From Bacteroidales bacterium (GTDB lineage: Bacteria; Bacteroidota; Bacteroidia; Bacteroidales; JAFGHD01): DNA of 47,229 nt. The translations under genes were made by a program, and so were the position numbers. Position 1 is the stretch's first letter; each line of letters begins with the position of its first letter. The stretch lies in NCBI GenBank assembly GCA_016939365.1, contig JAFGHD010000074.1:1-47229 (forward strand), read 5' to 3'. The notes below the pieces were generated by a model. That model worked only from the letters and a program-made list of their open reading frames with translations, was not told the origin of the DNA and searched no databases. This document shows positions 1 through 8,771 of this stretch, in pieces.

Positions 1-264
1 AATGGAAACCCAAATCACGCTGATCTCATGGCTGCCCGGATGCATCTCCCTGAAGGGAAAATTACCCTGAAATTCGATTTCATTAATGACCGGCTCAGTT
101 TCTTTCTCTGGGACCAGTATCCTTCGAACAGTTATCTGATCGCCGATCTCAGGGTGGCCACAGGTTTGCCGGATACACGAAACAACCCGGTCATCGAAGG
201 GTGGAGTTCGTCAGACTCGGAGGATAACAGGGAATGGGGGATATCCATCATCCATGCAGCCTGA
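1..264 (+). CDS. 3' end of an unidentified gene, cut by the left edge
   Basis: A frame is open from the first base of the window to a TGA at 262-264. It gives about 87 residues that read like a real globular protein tail, with a mixture of hydrophobic strands and polar turns (for example KITLKFDFIND and SNSYLIADLRVATG) and codon use like the neighbouring genes. It ends inside the last codons of the convergent methyltransferase gene, an overlap of 17 bases. An internal ATG at 28 could be a start, but no ribosome binding site is evident and the frame continues upstream, so I treat it as the C-terminus of a gene lying outside the window. I do not recognise a family. The alternative is that this is a chance open frame next to the methyltransferase gene. 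Confidence 0.45.
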   Translation, partial: NGNPNHADLMAARMHLPEGKITLKFDFINDRLSFFLWDQYPSNSYLIADLRVATGLPDTRNNPVIEGWSSSDSEDNREWGISIIHAA

Positions 265-925
265 TCTCACACATGACAGTTGACCGGGCATATTCGATCA
301 CGGATGCCTGTAACCTAAATGATGCTGCAAGATCTCTGAACCGGTCAGGAGTAAAGGTACCCACCCTGAATCCGTCATTGCATACGATCACTCCTTTCCG
401 GGTACGGGTATGGTCTACCGGGCCCACAAGCCCTTCTGCCGATTGCAGCTCAAACCATCTGAGCCGTTCAGGCCACATACTTTCAGAATAGCTGGAAAGG
501 ACGACTTTCCCTCCGGGACGGGTAACACGCAGGCATTCCCTGAGGAGGTCATATGAGGTCTCGCCAAAGGCACAGATTCCATTCTGAATACAAAAAGTCA
601 AATCAAAAGTGCCGTTGTGGAATGCTGTATTGCAGGCATCCATTGTCATCAGAAGTGTGTTGGGCATCCGGGCAAGGAATTTCATTCCATAACTAATGTT
701 TTCATCCGATAGATCAATGCCTGCCACAAATGCTGCCTTTGCCGCCAGGGGCATCATGACCCTTCCATAACCGCATCCCATTTCAAGAATCCTGTGATGG
801 GGTTCGATCCGGTCCATAAGGAAGTTTATTTCATCATCGAGGTATTTGCGTATCCCCGGAGTGGCCAGGTCGTAGCACCTTTTCAGACGCTCGCCCGAAA
901 GACTTCGCGTATAATAGCCTTTCAT
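248..925 (-). CDS. Class I SAM-dependent methyltransferase
   Basis: The 225-residue protein has the Rossmann-fold methyltransferase signature: motif I ILEMGCGYGRV at about 46-56, the acidic end of strand 2 at D71 (GIDLSDENI), a motif III-like MDACN at about 94-98, and a motif IV-like TFDLTFC. It therefore probably binds S-adenosylmethionine and methylates a small molecule or protein in the cytoplasm. The substrate cannot be read from the sequence. Length is usual for the Methyltransf_11/25 group. Its start codon overlaps the stop of the upstream YCF48-like gene by four bases (ATGA), so it is translationally coupled as the last gene of a four-gene minus-strand cluster. It is unusual that the other three genes of the cluster encode exported proteins. 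Confidence 0.85.
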   Translation of the reverse strand: MKGYYTRSLSGERLKRCYDLATPGIRKYLDDEINFLMDRIEPHHRILEMGCGYGRVMMPLAAKAAFVAGIDLSDENISYGMKFLARMPNTLLMTMDACNTAFHNGTFDLTFCIQNGICAFGETSYDLLRECLRVTRPGGKVVLSSYSESMWPERLRWFELQSAEGLVGPVDHTRTRKGVIVCNDGFRVGTFTPDRFRDLAASFRLQASVIEYARSTVMCEIRLHG

Positions 926-1914
926 ATTTTAATTCGTGCGATGGTCCCGTTTTTGCCTGCAAGCCATACAAACGAAGGGCTGCGGCATAGCGAATGGATA
1001 TCCGGACCTTGCCAGGGTATGGGCTGCCATGAAACACCTCTGTTGCTGGTGCGGTAAAGCCCGCTTTCTCCGGCTGTTGTGTCCCCTGCTATAAAGCCTG
1101 TTCGATCGTTGATGAACACCACCGACCGAAGCCGTGCCGCTGTGATGCTTGTTGCTGTCCATATACTGCGTCCATCTGAGTACCGCAGAACCAGACCATC
1201 AGCACTGACGGCCACGATGATCCCTCGGGTAAGCAGGGTCATGTCCCTGAATCCCTCCCGCTTTGTTTCGGCTTCGAAAAGGATGTCCCATTCCACACCG
1301 CCATTTACCGTATTGCATATCCTGTGTCCGCTTCCGCAAATCCACCCGGTATCGGGAGATATGAAATGCAGGTCGGCCGGGAAGCAGGGAGGTGATCCCG
1401 GTAACAGGCGCCAGTTCCTTCCACTGTCGGCTGTTTGGTAGATGATAAATTGCCTGGCGGTATTAACAAGGGTCATTCCACCCACGTATCCTGAGCCAGG
1501 GGTGTTGAAGTGCATTGCGTAAAGCAACAGGTCGCCCGTATCGCATGGAATACTCCTGTCCAGCCAGTCACGGCCGCCGTTGACCGTGTGGTAAACGGAT
1601 CCCTCTTCTCCGCATATCCATCCGGCAGTATCATTTCCGAACATCATCCGTTCATAATAGAGCGGCGGCAATACCGACAGGGTGTCCCAGCTCAGGCCTC
1701 CATTTGTTGTGTGGAAAATAATGCCGGTACCATAGGTACATACCCATCCCTTCATGTCTCCGGAGAAGCTGATGAGGTGGAGATGGTCATCGATCCCCGT
1801 TGGCAAGGGAATCACTTCATACTCAAATGCCAAAGGATGGCATGACGCAGCGATCAGACAGGCCGGGATCATCAGCCTGTTGAAATGTTTCCGGAATATT
1901 TGCCGGGATTTCAT
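922..1914 (-). CDS. YCF48/BNR-like beta-propeller lipoprotein
   Basis: The 330-residue protein starts with a basic and hydrophobic export signal that ends in LIAASC, a plausible lipobox with the modified Cys near residue 24. The rest is a series of propeller blades carrying the repeated pattern GW-C-G ... T-NGG--W: HTTNGGLSWD, HTVNGGRDWL, QTADSGRNWR, NTVNGGVEWD and RTSNRGVSWQ. These match the YCF48/photosystem II stability factor-like and BNR (Asp-box) repeats common in Bacteroidota surface proteins. A scaffold or binding role at the cell surface is likely; catalytic residues of a sialidase are not evident. It overlaps the upstream lipoprotein gene by one base (TAATG) and the downstream methyltransferase gene by four, so all are co-translated. 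Confidence 0.8.
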   Translation of the reverse strand: MKSRQIFRKHFNRLMIPACLIAASCHPLAFEYEVIPLPTGIDDHLHLISFSGDMKGWVCTYGTGIIFHTTNGGLSWDTLSVLPPLYYERMMFGNDTAGWICGEEGSVYHTVNGGRDWLDRSIPCDTGDLLLYAMHFNTPGSGYVGGMTLVNTARQFIIYQTADSGRNWRLLPGSPPCFPADLHFISPDTGWICGSGHRICNTVNGGVEWDILFEAETKREGFRDMTLLTRGIIVAVSADGLVLRYSDGRSIWTATSITAARLRSVVFINDRTGFIAGDTTAGESGLYRTSNRGVSWQPIPWQGPDIHSLCRSPSFVWLAGKNGTIARIKI

Positions 1915-2390
1915 TAATAAGGGGTTATCAGGCCTTCATTGCCCGTGTCCAGGACATATTTCCATTTTCCTGACGGATCTCTCTTCCAGATCGTGACATA
2001 GGTACCCCGGTCTTCAGCAGGGGCGCCGTCAGGCAATGAATATCTTACGGAATAGATGCCGTATGTGTATCCCATATCCCCTGATGAAGCGGCGTGAGCC
2101 TGCAGGGGCTCCCATGTAAGGGTGAAGCCGCCTCCGTGCGAGGCGGAGAGAAGCTCCCTGACCGCATGTATTCCCTCAACGGGGTAACGGTTGGGCCTGA
2201 GCAGGACCGCTGATGAATCCGCAAATTCAAGGAATGCGGCCATCATTCCCATTTCCTCGGATAACCTGGAGAAGTCCCGGTCGGCGTGAAGGAGTTCACT
2301 CCTGATCGCTGCCGGATCCTGATTGGTGCAGGACATGATCATTAAAAGAAAAAAGATGGCCGCCGCCAGGGGAAAAAGCTTTCGTTTCAT
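1914..2390 (-). CDS. DUF4440/SnoaL-like (NTF2-fold) lipoprotein
   Basis: The 158-residue protein begins with a lipoprotein signal peptide whose lipobox is LMIMSC (Cys 21). The mature part fits the NTF2-like DUF4440 pattern. It starts with a helix (IRSELLHADRDFSRLSEEMG) and continues to AFLEFADSSAVLLRPN, which corresponds to the pocket-opening segment. It then has EGIHAVRELL, a beta-rich half including WEPLQAHAASSGDMGYTYGIY, and a closing strand TYVTIWKRDPSGKWKYVLDTGN. Members of this family often bind small molecules or act as snoaL-like cyclases; no specific activity can be assigned here. The stop overlaps the start of the YCF48-like gene by one base, and the T9SS beta-helix gene ends 11 bases upstream, so it sits second in the cluster. 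Confidence 0.78.
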   Translation of the reverse strand: MKRKLFPLAAAIFFLLMIMSCTNQDPAAIRSELLHADRDFSRLSEEMGMMAAFLEFADSSAVLLRPNRYPVEGIHAVRELLSASHGGGFTLTWEPLQAHAASSGDMGYTYGIYSVRYSLPDGAPAEDRGTYVTIWKRDPSGKWKYVLDTGNEGLITPY

Positions 2391-2401
2391 GGATTATTGA
2401 T

Positions 2402-3790
2402 TTAGAGTTTGATGATTCTGAATGTCCTGCTGAACTCACAGCCTTTCAGGGTGACCAGGTAACATCCCGGATCCAGTGGAGAAAGGTCGATCAGAACGTC
2501 ATCAACTTGTGGGTGAATACAACCTTGCGGAAGGGCATGCCCCTGTGTATCATGCACCCATGCTCTTATTTCTCCGCAATAAGGTTTCCTGAGAGAAGTG
2601 CACAGAATGCCTGTGCAGGGGTTAGGAAACACATGGATATCAGGTGTACGGGGTAATCTCTCTTCGGTCGCTCCGGTAACGGTGTATGTAAGGAGAATGC
2701 TTCCGGGTCCTCCATAGGCGCCCATGTCGTTGCGGAGACCGCCCTTTGCCGGGAACAGTGCCTGTCCGTGATGCTGGGGATCTTCCGGATCATTCCATTG
2801 TCCATCAGGATTTCCCGCGTCAATGCAGGGTGATATGTTGCCCAGCCACATCAGGTTGAAGCTATTGGGATCAAACAGTGGGTCTTCATCGATGTTGCCT
2901 TCGCCCTGCCATCCTCCTTCCACGTTACAATATGTGACCATGCCGTTGAATCCCTGTATCTGGGGCCAGGTGGTTGCGGAATTACCCCAGATGATGTTGT
3001 TCATGACTGTGGCCGTGGATTGCCAGAGGCGGATACCGCCTCCACCCAGTTCGGAATGGTTGTATACGATGTGATTGTTCACGATGATCACCGGTTTTTC
3101 TCCGTTGCCCAATGACCATATTCCTCCTCCGCCATAGTCCTCACCACCGTGGTTGTATGCTATCAGGTTGTTGCGGATGACGGCTCCGGAGTAGTTCAAA
3201 ACGATACCCGCTCCATAACGTGCCTTATTATTCATGATGACATTGTTCATGATCAAGGGATTTGAATCCCCGGCACGTATCGCACCCCCGCCGGAGCTGA
3301 CGCATCCGGTGAAGTCCATGATCTGGTTCTGCCATATTTTATTATTTCTGATGGCCGGCGATGCATTTTGAATCAATATGCCGCCTCCTTCCCTGAACAG
3401 TCCGGCTCCGTGCTCGTCAAGCCATTTGGTGCCCAGCCCGTCCTGCAGGGTGAATCCCATCAGCACTGCCGTCGAGTCCTCACCGTTTACAATGAGTACG
3501 CAGGATGCCGTGTCGGGGTGGGACGGATACCCACCGCTTATGATGGTCGCCTCCACAAAAAAAGGATCGGGATCAAGCAGATAGTGGCTGGCCACCACAA
3601 TGTTCTTGCCTCTGAAATGGATGTTTTCCATGTAGTATCCCGGTGATACCAGGACAGTATCATGCATGGATGCGGCATTAATGGCCTGCTGGATAGAAGG
3701 ATAATCATCCGGAATCCTGATCACTGCAGGATTCGCATCCGGCATGTAGAAAACAACTGTCACGATGGCAAACAGAAGTGTTCTTTGCAT
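2402..3790 (-). CDS. Secreted right-handed beta-helix protein with T9SS sorting domain
   Basis: I chose the Met at 3788-3790 because it starts a clear signal peptide (MQRTLLFAIVTVVFYMPDANP). Longer versions add a polar leader without export features. Residues about 25-340 form a right-handed parallel beta-helix of the Pel15/PbH1 type. It opens with the typical IRIPDDYPSIQQAINAAS, and its rungs are rich in NN and GGG, such as NNVIMNNKARYGAGI and NHIVYNHSELGGGG. Residues about 390-462 are a type A T9SS C-terminal domain (FPNPCTG ... DPGCYLVTLKG ... IIKL), which directs export through the type IX system and surface attachment. It resembles pectate-lyase or chondroitinase-B-like proteins, but no catalytic residues can be identified. 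First gene of the minus-strand cluster ending at 248. Confidence 0.85.
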   Translation of the reverse strand: MQRTLLFAIVTVVFYMPDANPAVIRIPDDYPSIQQAINAASMHDTVLVSPGYYMENIHFRGKNIVVASHYLLDPDPFFVEATIISGGYPSHPDTASCVLIVNGEDSTAVLMGFTLQDGLGTKWLDEHGAGLFREGGGILIQNASPAIRNNKIWQNQIMDFTGCVSSGGGAIRAGDSNPLIMNNVIMNNKARYGAGIVLNYSGAVIRNNLIAYNHGGEDYGGGGIWSLGNGEKPVIIVNNHIVYNHSELGGGGIRLWQSTATVMNNIIWGNSATTWPQIQGFNGMVTYCNVEGGWQGEGNIDEDPLFDPNSFNLMWLGNISPCIDAGNPDGQWNDPEDPQHHGQALFPAKGGLRNDMGAYGGPGSILLTYTVTGATEERLPRTPDIHVFPNPCTGILCTSLRKPYCGEIRAWVHDTQGHALPQGCIHPQVDDVLIDLSPLDPGCYLVTLKGCEFSRTFRIIKL

Positions 3791-4002
3791 GGTCTTTTTT
3801 GATATGGGAGAAAAAATAGTTCCTGATTGATCTGGATAAAAATAATGAATTCCGGCCATTATCAGGTGATATTAAGTGGAAAAACTTATTGGTATAAAGT
3901 CTCAGGGGGTTTTACATGAATGACGATCATCGGCCGGCTTGCCAACCATTTGATCAATACCCATGTCTATCATGCAATCACACATCATTAATTGACAGAG
4001 TT

Positions 4003-6345
4003 ATGAAAAAGACTTTTATTCTGGTGATACTGGTTCTTGGCTGGATGATCCTTACAGCTCAACCCGAACAGTTTTCACGGGTTAGGGTCGGGGCCTCTCC
4101 TGATATCCTGCTTCAGTTGGCCAGGGCGGGGATCCCCGTGGAAGAGGGGGTAATGAAAACCGGGGATTTTTTCGAAACGGACCTTTCCCAGACCGAGATC
4201 GATAACCTTTCTATGTCAGGTGTTCAGGTGGAGGTGCTCTTCAGGGATATCTCCGCATATTACAGCGAGCGGAACAAGGGATTATCCGGCAACGTGAAGG
4301 ATTATGTTTTTACGGATGAGTATGAGGTTCCGGAGGATTTTGAATTCGGGGCGATGGGAGGACATTGCACCTTTGACGAGATGATCGTACACCTGGAAAA
4401 CATGTTGACCAAGTATCCCAACCTGATCACCCAGAAGGCATCGCTGGGTCAGAGCATTGAGGGCCGTGAACTCTGGATGGTGAAGATATCGGACAATCCC
4501 AATGTAAACGAGAGCGAGCCGGAAGTGCTTTACACGGCACTGCATCATGCCCGGGAACCTGCAGGCCTGATGACCCTGCTTTTTTACATGTATTATCTGC
4601 TCGAGAATTATGATGACGATCCCTTCATCCAGACGCTGGTGGACAATACCGAGATGTATTTCATCCCGGTGGTCAACCCGGACGGCTACGTTTACAATCA
4701 GACCACCAATCCCAACGGCGGCGGCATGTGGCGAAAGAACCGGAGGGATAACGGAGGAGGCACCTGGGGTGTGGATCTGAACCGGAATTACGGATACATG
4801 TGGGGAATTGACAATATTGGCTCTTCGCCCGATCCGGGTGATGAGACCTATCGCGGTACCGCCCCCTTTTCGGAGCCGGAAACGGCAGCCATCAGGGATT
4901 TTTGCGAAAACCATGAATTCCGGCTGGCCATTAATTACCATACATATGCCAACCTGCTGCTGTATCCCTGGGGCTATACCGAGGATCCCTGTCCGGACGA
5001 TCCCTCCTTTCATGCCTTCGCTGAACTGATGACACAGGACAACCATTATACTTACGGCCCCGGCAGCACTACCATTTACATTACCAACGGAAGCTCTGAT
5101 GATTGGATGTACGGTGAGCAGACCACCAAGGAACTTATATATGCATTCACCCCAGAGCTGGGGGGGAGCGGCGACGGTTTTTGGTGCCCCATCAACCGGA
5201 TCATTCCCATTGCACGGGAAAACATGATACTGAATATCCTTACAGCCGCATTTGCAGGTAATTATGCTTCAGTCAGTGATCTCACAGCCGTCGTCACATC
5301 CGAACTGGAAAATCAGTTTGTTTTTGATATCAAACGGCTGGGCCTGAAGGATGGTGCCGGTTTCACGGTTACCCTGGAACCTGTTAGCCCTGAGATCGTC
5401 TCTGTCGGCCCACCCATTACCTTCAACGGAATGAGCCTTATGGAAACACGTGTGGATTCCATTGCATTCACTCTCGCCGGAATTACAGCAGGCCATCAGA
5501 TCAGGTTCGTCGTTTCTCTGGATAACGGTGATTATGTCCTGTCAGATACCATCACAAAGATCTATGGCGAGCCGGTGATACTTTTCCATGACGAGTGCAA
5601 CAATACAGGAAACTGGCAACCGGGGTCCTGGGATATCACCACTGCCAGCTATTTTTCCCCACCATCATCAATGACCGATTCCAAGAACGGTTATTATTCG
5701 AACAATCAGACGAACATTATTACCCTGGATCAGTTCCTTGACCTGGGCACTCCGGTTTATGCGCAGCTCTCCTTCCGTGCCAAATGGGAGATCGAACAGG
5801 GATGGGATTTTGTTCAGGTACTGGCCTCAGCCAACGGATCCGCCTGGACCCCGCTGGAAGGTAAATATACGGTGATTGGAAACGAAAATCAGGCACAGGG
5901 GGAGCCTCTTTACGACGGATTCCAGACCTCCTGGGTCCAGGAGGAGATAAGCCTGGAACCATTCCTCGGTGATCAGGTGAAATTCAGTTTCTTGCTGAAA
6001 AGTGACAATTATGTTACGGAGGACGGATTCTATTTTGATGATTTCATTGTGATGGTCATTGATGGGTATACCGGAATCCATGAAAACCAGGATTTTATGC
6101 CGGTTTTACTTCCGGTACCAAATCCGGCGCATGGAACCGTTTCCTTCATGAGTTCCAAATCCCTTCAGGGGGAAAGTTTGCTCAGAATATTCAATATGTC
6201 CGGTCAGCCTGTCTGCAACCTGCCTGTTCCGCAAGGTGTGCTGACTTTTAAGGTAATTACGGATCAGTGGAAGCCGGGAGTATATCACTATTACCTGGAG
6301 CAATCCGGCAGGAAAAGCAGAACCGGAAAATTGGTCGTCCTCTGA
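4003..6345 (+). CDS. Secreted M14 zinc carboxypeptidase with T9SS sorting domain
   Basis: The Met at 4003 begins a signal peptide (MKKTFILVILVLGWMILTAQ); an upstream in-frame ATG at 3916 would add a polar, Cys-rich leader. In the 780-residue product an N-terminal propeptide-like region (21-115) precedes a carboxypeptidase domain (about 120-420). All expected residues are present: zinc ligands H182 and E185 (HHAREP) and H313 (YHTY), substrate-binding R244-R247 (WRKNRR) and N260-R261 (DLNRNY), Y370, and the general base E385 (TPELGG). This matches carboxypeptidase T-like M14 enzymes, which trim C-terminal residues from peptides outside the cell. It is followed by beta-sandwich modules and a T9SS C-terminal domain (LPVPNPAHG ... 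KPGVYHYYLE). A strong terminator follows at 6412. Confidence 0.93.
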   Translation: MKKTFILVILVLGWMILTAQPEQFSRVRVGASPDILLQLARAGIPVEEGVMKTGDFFETDLSQTEIDNLSMSGVQVEVLFRDISAYYSERNKGLSGNVKDYVFTDEYEVPEDFEFGAMGGHCTFDEMIVHLENMLTKYPNLITQKASLGQSIEGRELWMVKISDNPNVNESEPEVLYTALHHAREPAGLMTLLFYMYYLLENYDDDPFIQTLVDNTEMYFIPVVNPDGYVYNQTTNPNGGGMWRKNRRDNGGGTWGVDLNRNYGYMWGIDNIGSSPDPGDETYRGTAPFSEPETAAIRDFCENHEFRLAINYHTYANLLLYPWGYTEDPCPDDPSFHAFAELMTQDNHYTYGPGSTTIYITNGSSDDWMYGEQTTKELIYAFTPELGGSGDGFWCPINRIIPIARENMILNILTAAFAGNYASVSDLTAVVTSELENQFVFDIKRLGLKDGAGFTVTLEPVSPEIVSVGPPITFNGMSLMETRVDSIAFTLAGITAGHQIRFVVSLDNGDYVLSDTITKIYGEPVILFHDECNNTGNWQPGSWDITTASYFSPPSSMTDSKNGYYSNNQTNIITLDQFLDLGTPVYAQLSFRAKWEIEQGWDFVQVLASANGSAWTPLEGKYTVIGNENQAQGEPLYDGFQTSWVQEEISLEPFLGDQVKFSFLLKSDNYVTEDGFYFDDFIVMVIDGYTGIHENQDFMPVLLPVPNPAHGTVSFMSSKSLQGESLLRIFNMSGQPVCNLPVPQGVLTFKVITDQWKPGVYHYYLEQSGRKSRTGKLVVL

Positions 6346-6411
6346 TCCTTAAACATGGTCTCCTGAAATAATCGCCAATTCTGCAGATTCCAGGAGAAAA
6401 AACAGATTTGG

Positions 6412-6445
6412 GAGGCTGTCGTTTTTTTGACAGCCTCTTTTATTT
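6412..6445 (+). terminator. Rho-independent terminator after the M14 gene
   Basis: A perfect 9-bp stem (GAGGCTGTC at 6412-6420, GACAGCCTC at 6429-6437) closes an eight-base T-rich loop and is followed by TTTTATTT. It ends the carboxypeptidase transcript about 67 bases after its stop. The same stem core recurs in the terminators at 8715 and 32414. Confidence 0.92.
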
Positions 6446-6459
6446 GGTAGTTATATTTG
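6426..6459 (+). promoter_or_regulatory. Bacteroidota-type promoter of the M23 gene
   Basis: A TATATTTG -7 element at 6452-6459 (followed by CA) lies 22 bases after a TTTG at 6426-6429, close to the usual 19-21. The -33 element lies inside the preceding terminator hairpin, so the two signals overlap. The predicted start of transcription is about 15 bases before the ATG at 6482. Confidence 0.6.
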
Positions 6460-6481
6460 CATCCAAACCTGACCGGTCTAT

Positions 6482-7789
6482 ATGATCTTCAAGAAGAAAA
6501 CCAGACTTCCGGAAGTGATTTTACTGGTTGCGCTGGGCATCCTGGTGGTGCTTGTTTCACGGTTCACAGGCACTCTCCCCGAAACTACCCCATCATCCCC
6601 TCCCATGGCTGATGTGCGGGTACCCCGGACAGAATACGGCATACCTGTTGATTCCCTGCAGGTTTTCAGGGGAAGGGTAGGGAAAAACGAGTTTTTATCG
6701 CAGATCATGACCAAATTCGGAGTGCCGTACCGGGTGATTGACCAGATGGCTTCCAGATCCAGGGATGTTTTCGATGTCAGGAGGATGAAGGCGGGAAATC
6801 AGTACTCTGTGATCTGCACCGATGATTCCGTCCGGAAGGTTTGCTATTTTGTGTATGAAGTATCACCGACCTCCTTTGTCGTTTTTGACATTCGTGATTC
6901 GGTACATGTTCATCCGGGCCTCAGGGAGATAGAAACCAGGGTATGCCGGGCTGCCGGGACCATAAGCAGTTCGCTGTGGGAATCCATGGTTTCGGAAGGG
7001 TTCCATCCGGGCCTGGTGATCAGCCTGTCGGAGATATATGCCTGGACCGTTGATTTTTTCGGTATCCAGAAGGGCGACAGTTACAGGGTGATTTATGAAG
7101 AGTTGTACGTGGAAGGCCAAAACATAGGGCCCGGACGGGTCATTGGCGCGGATTTCAGGCATATGGGCAGGGATTTTTATGCCGTTTACTTCATTCAGGA
7201 CAGTGTGGGGGATTATTATGATGAGGAGGGTAACAGCCTTCGCCGTACCTTTCTCAAGGCTCCGCTGACGTTTACACGCATCAGCTCCCGCTTTTCAAAC
7301 AGCCGGATGCATCCCATCCTGAAGATCAGAAGGCCTCACCATGGTGTGGATTATGCCGCTCCTGCGGGTACCCCTGTGGTTGCAGTCGGCGATGGGGTGG
7401 TGGTGAAAGCCGCATGGAGCGGAGGAAGCGGAAAAATGGTAAAGATCAAGCACAATAGTACCTATACCACAGCCTATCTTCATTTGTCCGGATTTGCAAA
7501 GGGTATCCATGAAGGCGCATACGTGAAACAGGGCGATGTGATCGGCTATGTGGGCAGCACAGGACTTTCTACCGGGCCTCACCTGGATTTCCGGTTTTAC
7601 CGGAATGGGCAACCGGTGGATCCGTTGAAGGTGGAATCTCCTCCGGCAGAACCGGTATCACCGGAACACCTGGAGAGATACCGGATTCTTATGCGGGAAA
7701 TGATGATGAGGCTGGATAGCGTCCAAACGGATCAAGTGGTTGTTGATGATATACAGTCACAGAGTGACTTCGAATCAATCACTCTGTGA
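6482..7789 (+). CDS. M23 family metallopeptidase (cell-wall endopeptidase), membrane anchored
   Basis: The 435-residue protein has one N-terminal membrane segment (about 10-29, EVILLVALGILVVLVSRFTG) and a periplasmic region. The first part (about 55-260) resembles the N-terminal domains of OapA/YebA-type M23 proteins (FSQI-like KNEFLSQIMTKFGVP, then a QKGDSYRVIYEELYVEG segment). The catalytic LytM domain (about 275-385) shows the zinc residues H286 and D290 (HHGVDY), the HxH-type YLHLS, and GPHLDFR. It likely cleaves peptide cross-links of murein during growth or division. All catalytic residues are intact, so an active enzyme is more likely than a degenerate activator. The last codons and the stop lie within a perfect 15-bp inverted repeat. 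Confidence 0.92.
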   Translation: MIFKKKTRLPEVILLVALGILVVLVSRFTGTLPETTPSSPPMADVRVPRTEYGIPVDSLQVFRGRVGKNEFLSQIMTKFGVPYRVIDQMASRSRDVFDVRRMKAGNQYSVICTDDSVRKVCYFVYEVSPTSFVVFDIRDSVHVHPGLREIETRVCRAAGTISSSLWESMVSEGFHPGLVISLSEIYAWTVDFFGIQKGDSYRVIYEELYVEGQNIGPGRVIGADFRHMGRDFYAVYFIQDSVGDYYDEEGNSLRRTFLKAPLTFTRISSRFSNSRMHPILKIRRPHHGVDYAAPAGTPVVAVGDGVVVKAAWSGGSGKMVKIKHNSTYTTAYLHLSGFAKGIHEGAYVKQGDVIGYVGSTGLSTGPHLDFRFYRNGQPVDPLKVESPPAEPVSPEHLERYRILMREMMMRLDSVQTDQVVVDDIQSQSDFESITL

Positions 7790-7793
7790 CTGT
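7753..7793. repeat. Perfect 15-bp inverted repeat across the M23 stop codon
   Basis: ACAGTCACAGAGTGA (7753-7767) and its exact reverse complement (7779-7793) flank an 11-base loop. The TGA stop (7787-7789) lies in the right arm. There is no T-run after the hairpin on either strand, so it is not a classic intrinsic terminator. It sits in the short gap between two convergent genes and could protect or separate their transcripts. Confidence 0.75.
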
Positions 7794-7811
7794 AAAAAAT
7801 GAACACTAGGA

Positions 7812-8480
7812 TTACTCACCTCCGAACATCAGTCCGAAGTTGATGGAAATAACGCCGTTTTTGACATCCGGGGTGTCTCCCTGCTCCGGTTCTTCAGAGA
7901 TGGTTCCAAGACCCATGGTATACCGGGCATCGATCATCAGATCCATACCGCCCACCGGTAACAGGGTTCCGGCACCAATGGTCACTCCGAAATCCGTGCT
8001 TTTGTAACTGTCTTTTACCTTGACTTTTTCCGTTGTGAAGGTCATGGTGATCGGGTCAAAACCGGTAACCATATCATATTCCGATTCGCCGTCCCATTTG
8101 GCACCCATCAGCAGGCCAACCTGAGGGCCTACTTCGCCGAAGAATTTGGTATCACCGCTGCCGAATGTGGCTTTGAGCATCACAGGAATACTGACATAGC
8201 TGAGGCTCATGGCTACATCCTCAGTTTCATTGTTTTCATTCACCGTTTCGTACTTGGCACCTTTGGCATCATAAAGGGCTTCCAGTTGCACGGATAACAT
8301 GTCGTTAATGGCATAGTTGCCCATGAGTCCGGCGTTGAATCCGATCAGCATGGAGTTGTCCTCAACGTCGTCTCCGGATTGATTGGCCAGGTTCAGGCCT
8401 ACTTTGGGTCCGTAAGTAAATTGCGACATAGCACTGATGCTGAATACTACCGCGATCAGCGCAAGAAATGTTCTTTTCAT
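7812..8480 (-). CDS. Outer-membrane beta-barrel protein (PorT/OMP_b-brl family)
   Basis: The 222-residue protein has a signal peptide (MKRTFLALIAVVFSISAMSQ) and then alternating amphipathic strands typical of the eight-stranded Bacteroidota barrel family. It opens with FTYGPKVGLNLANQSGDD, continues with GFNAGLMGNYAINDMLSVQLEALYDAKGAKY and LSYVSIPVMLKATFG, and ends in an aromatic strand (ISINFGLMFGGE), as usual for insertion into the outer membrane. The residues after DDVE suggest acidic external loops. The function is unknown; such barrels serve as small porins or adhesion proteins. It is convergent with the M23 gene and separated from the upstream susD gene by a terminator, so it is probably transcribed alone. 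A TAATTTTGCA -7-like element lies on the minus strand at 8625, without a clear -33. Confidence 0.85.
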   Translation of the reverse strand: MKRTFLALIAVVFSISAMSQFTYGPKVGLNLANQSGDDVEDNSMLIGFNAGLMGNYAINDMLSVQLEALYDAKGAKYETVNENNETEDVAMSLSYVSIPVMLKATFGSGDTKFFGEVGPQVGLLMGAKWDGESEYDMVTGFDPITMTFTTEKVKVKDSYKSTDFGVTIGAGTLLPVGGMDLMIDARYTMGLGTISEEPEQGDTPDVKNGVISINFGLMFGGE

Positions 8481-8706
8481 AGCGTTTCGATTTAAATTTT
8501 CAATCGGTTGGTTTGTTACGGTTAGTTTGTTTATAAGGTTACGATAAACATGATGATTATTCCCTATCCACTTTTCTATAGAATCATTGTCTGATCAGAT
8601 GTGATCCGACTCAAAATCCAGTGCAAAATTATTCTTTATCTGATTCCACAGGCATTGGAAGCAAAAATTAATAAACACCAACCTGTTTAAAAAGTTCAGA
8701 AGGCGG

Positions 8707-8742
8707 GAAAAAAAAGGAGGCTGTCTTCTGTGACAACCTCCT
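8707..8742 (-). terminator. Rho-independent terminator of the susC-susD operon
   Basis: Read on the minus strand, AGGAGGTTGTC and GACAGCCTCCT form an 11-bp stem with one G-U pair, a six-base loop and a run of eight T. It lies about 30 bases after the susD stop. Confidence 0.88.
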
Positions 8743-8771
8743 TGTTGTGAAATTCTCAGGAATCAATGTGA

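Noticed and set aside
4282-5046. Minus-strand open frame of 254 codons
   Set aside because: It is antisense to the catalytic domain of the M14 carboxypeptidase, with no independent support.
7753-7793. The inverted repeat as an intrinsic terminator
   Set aside because: On the plus strand the hairpin is followed by TAAAAAA and on the minus strand by a mixed sequence, so neither direction has the needed T-run.
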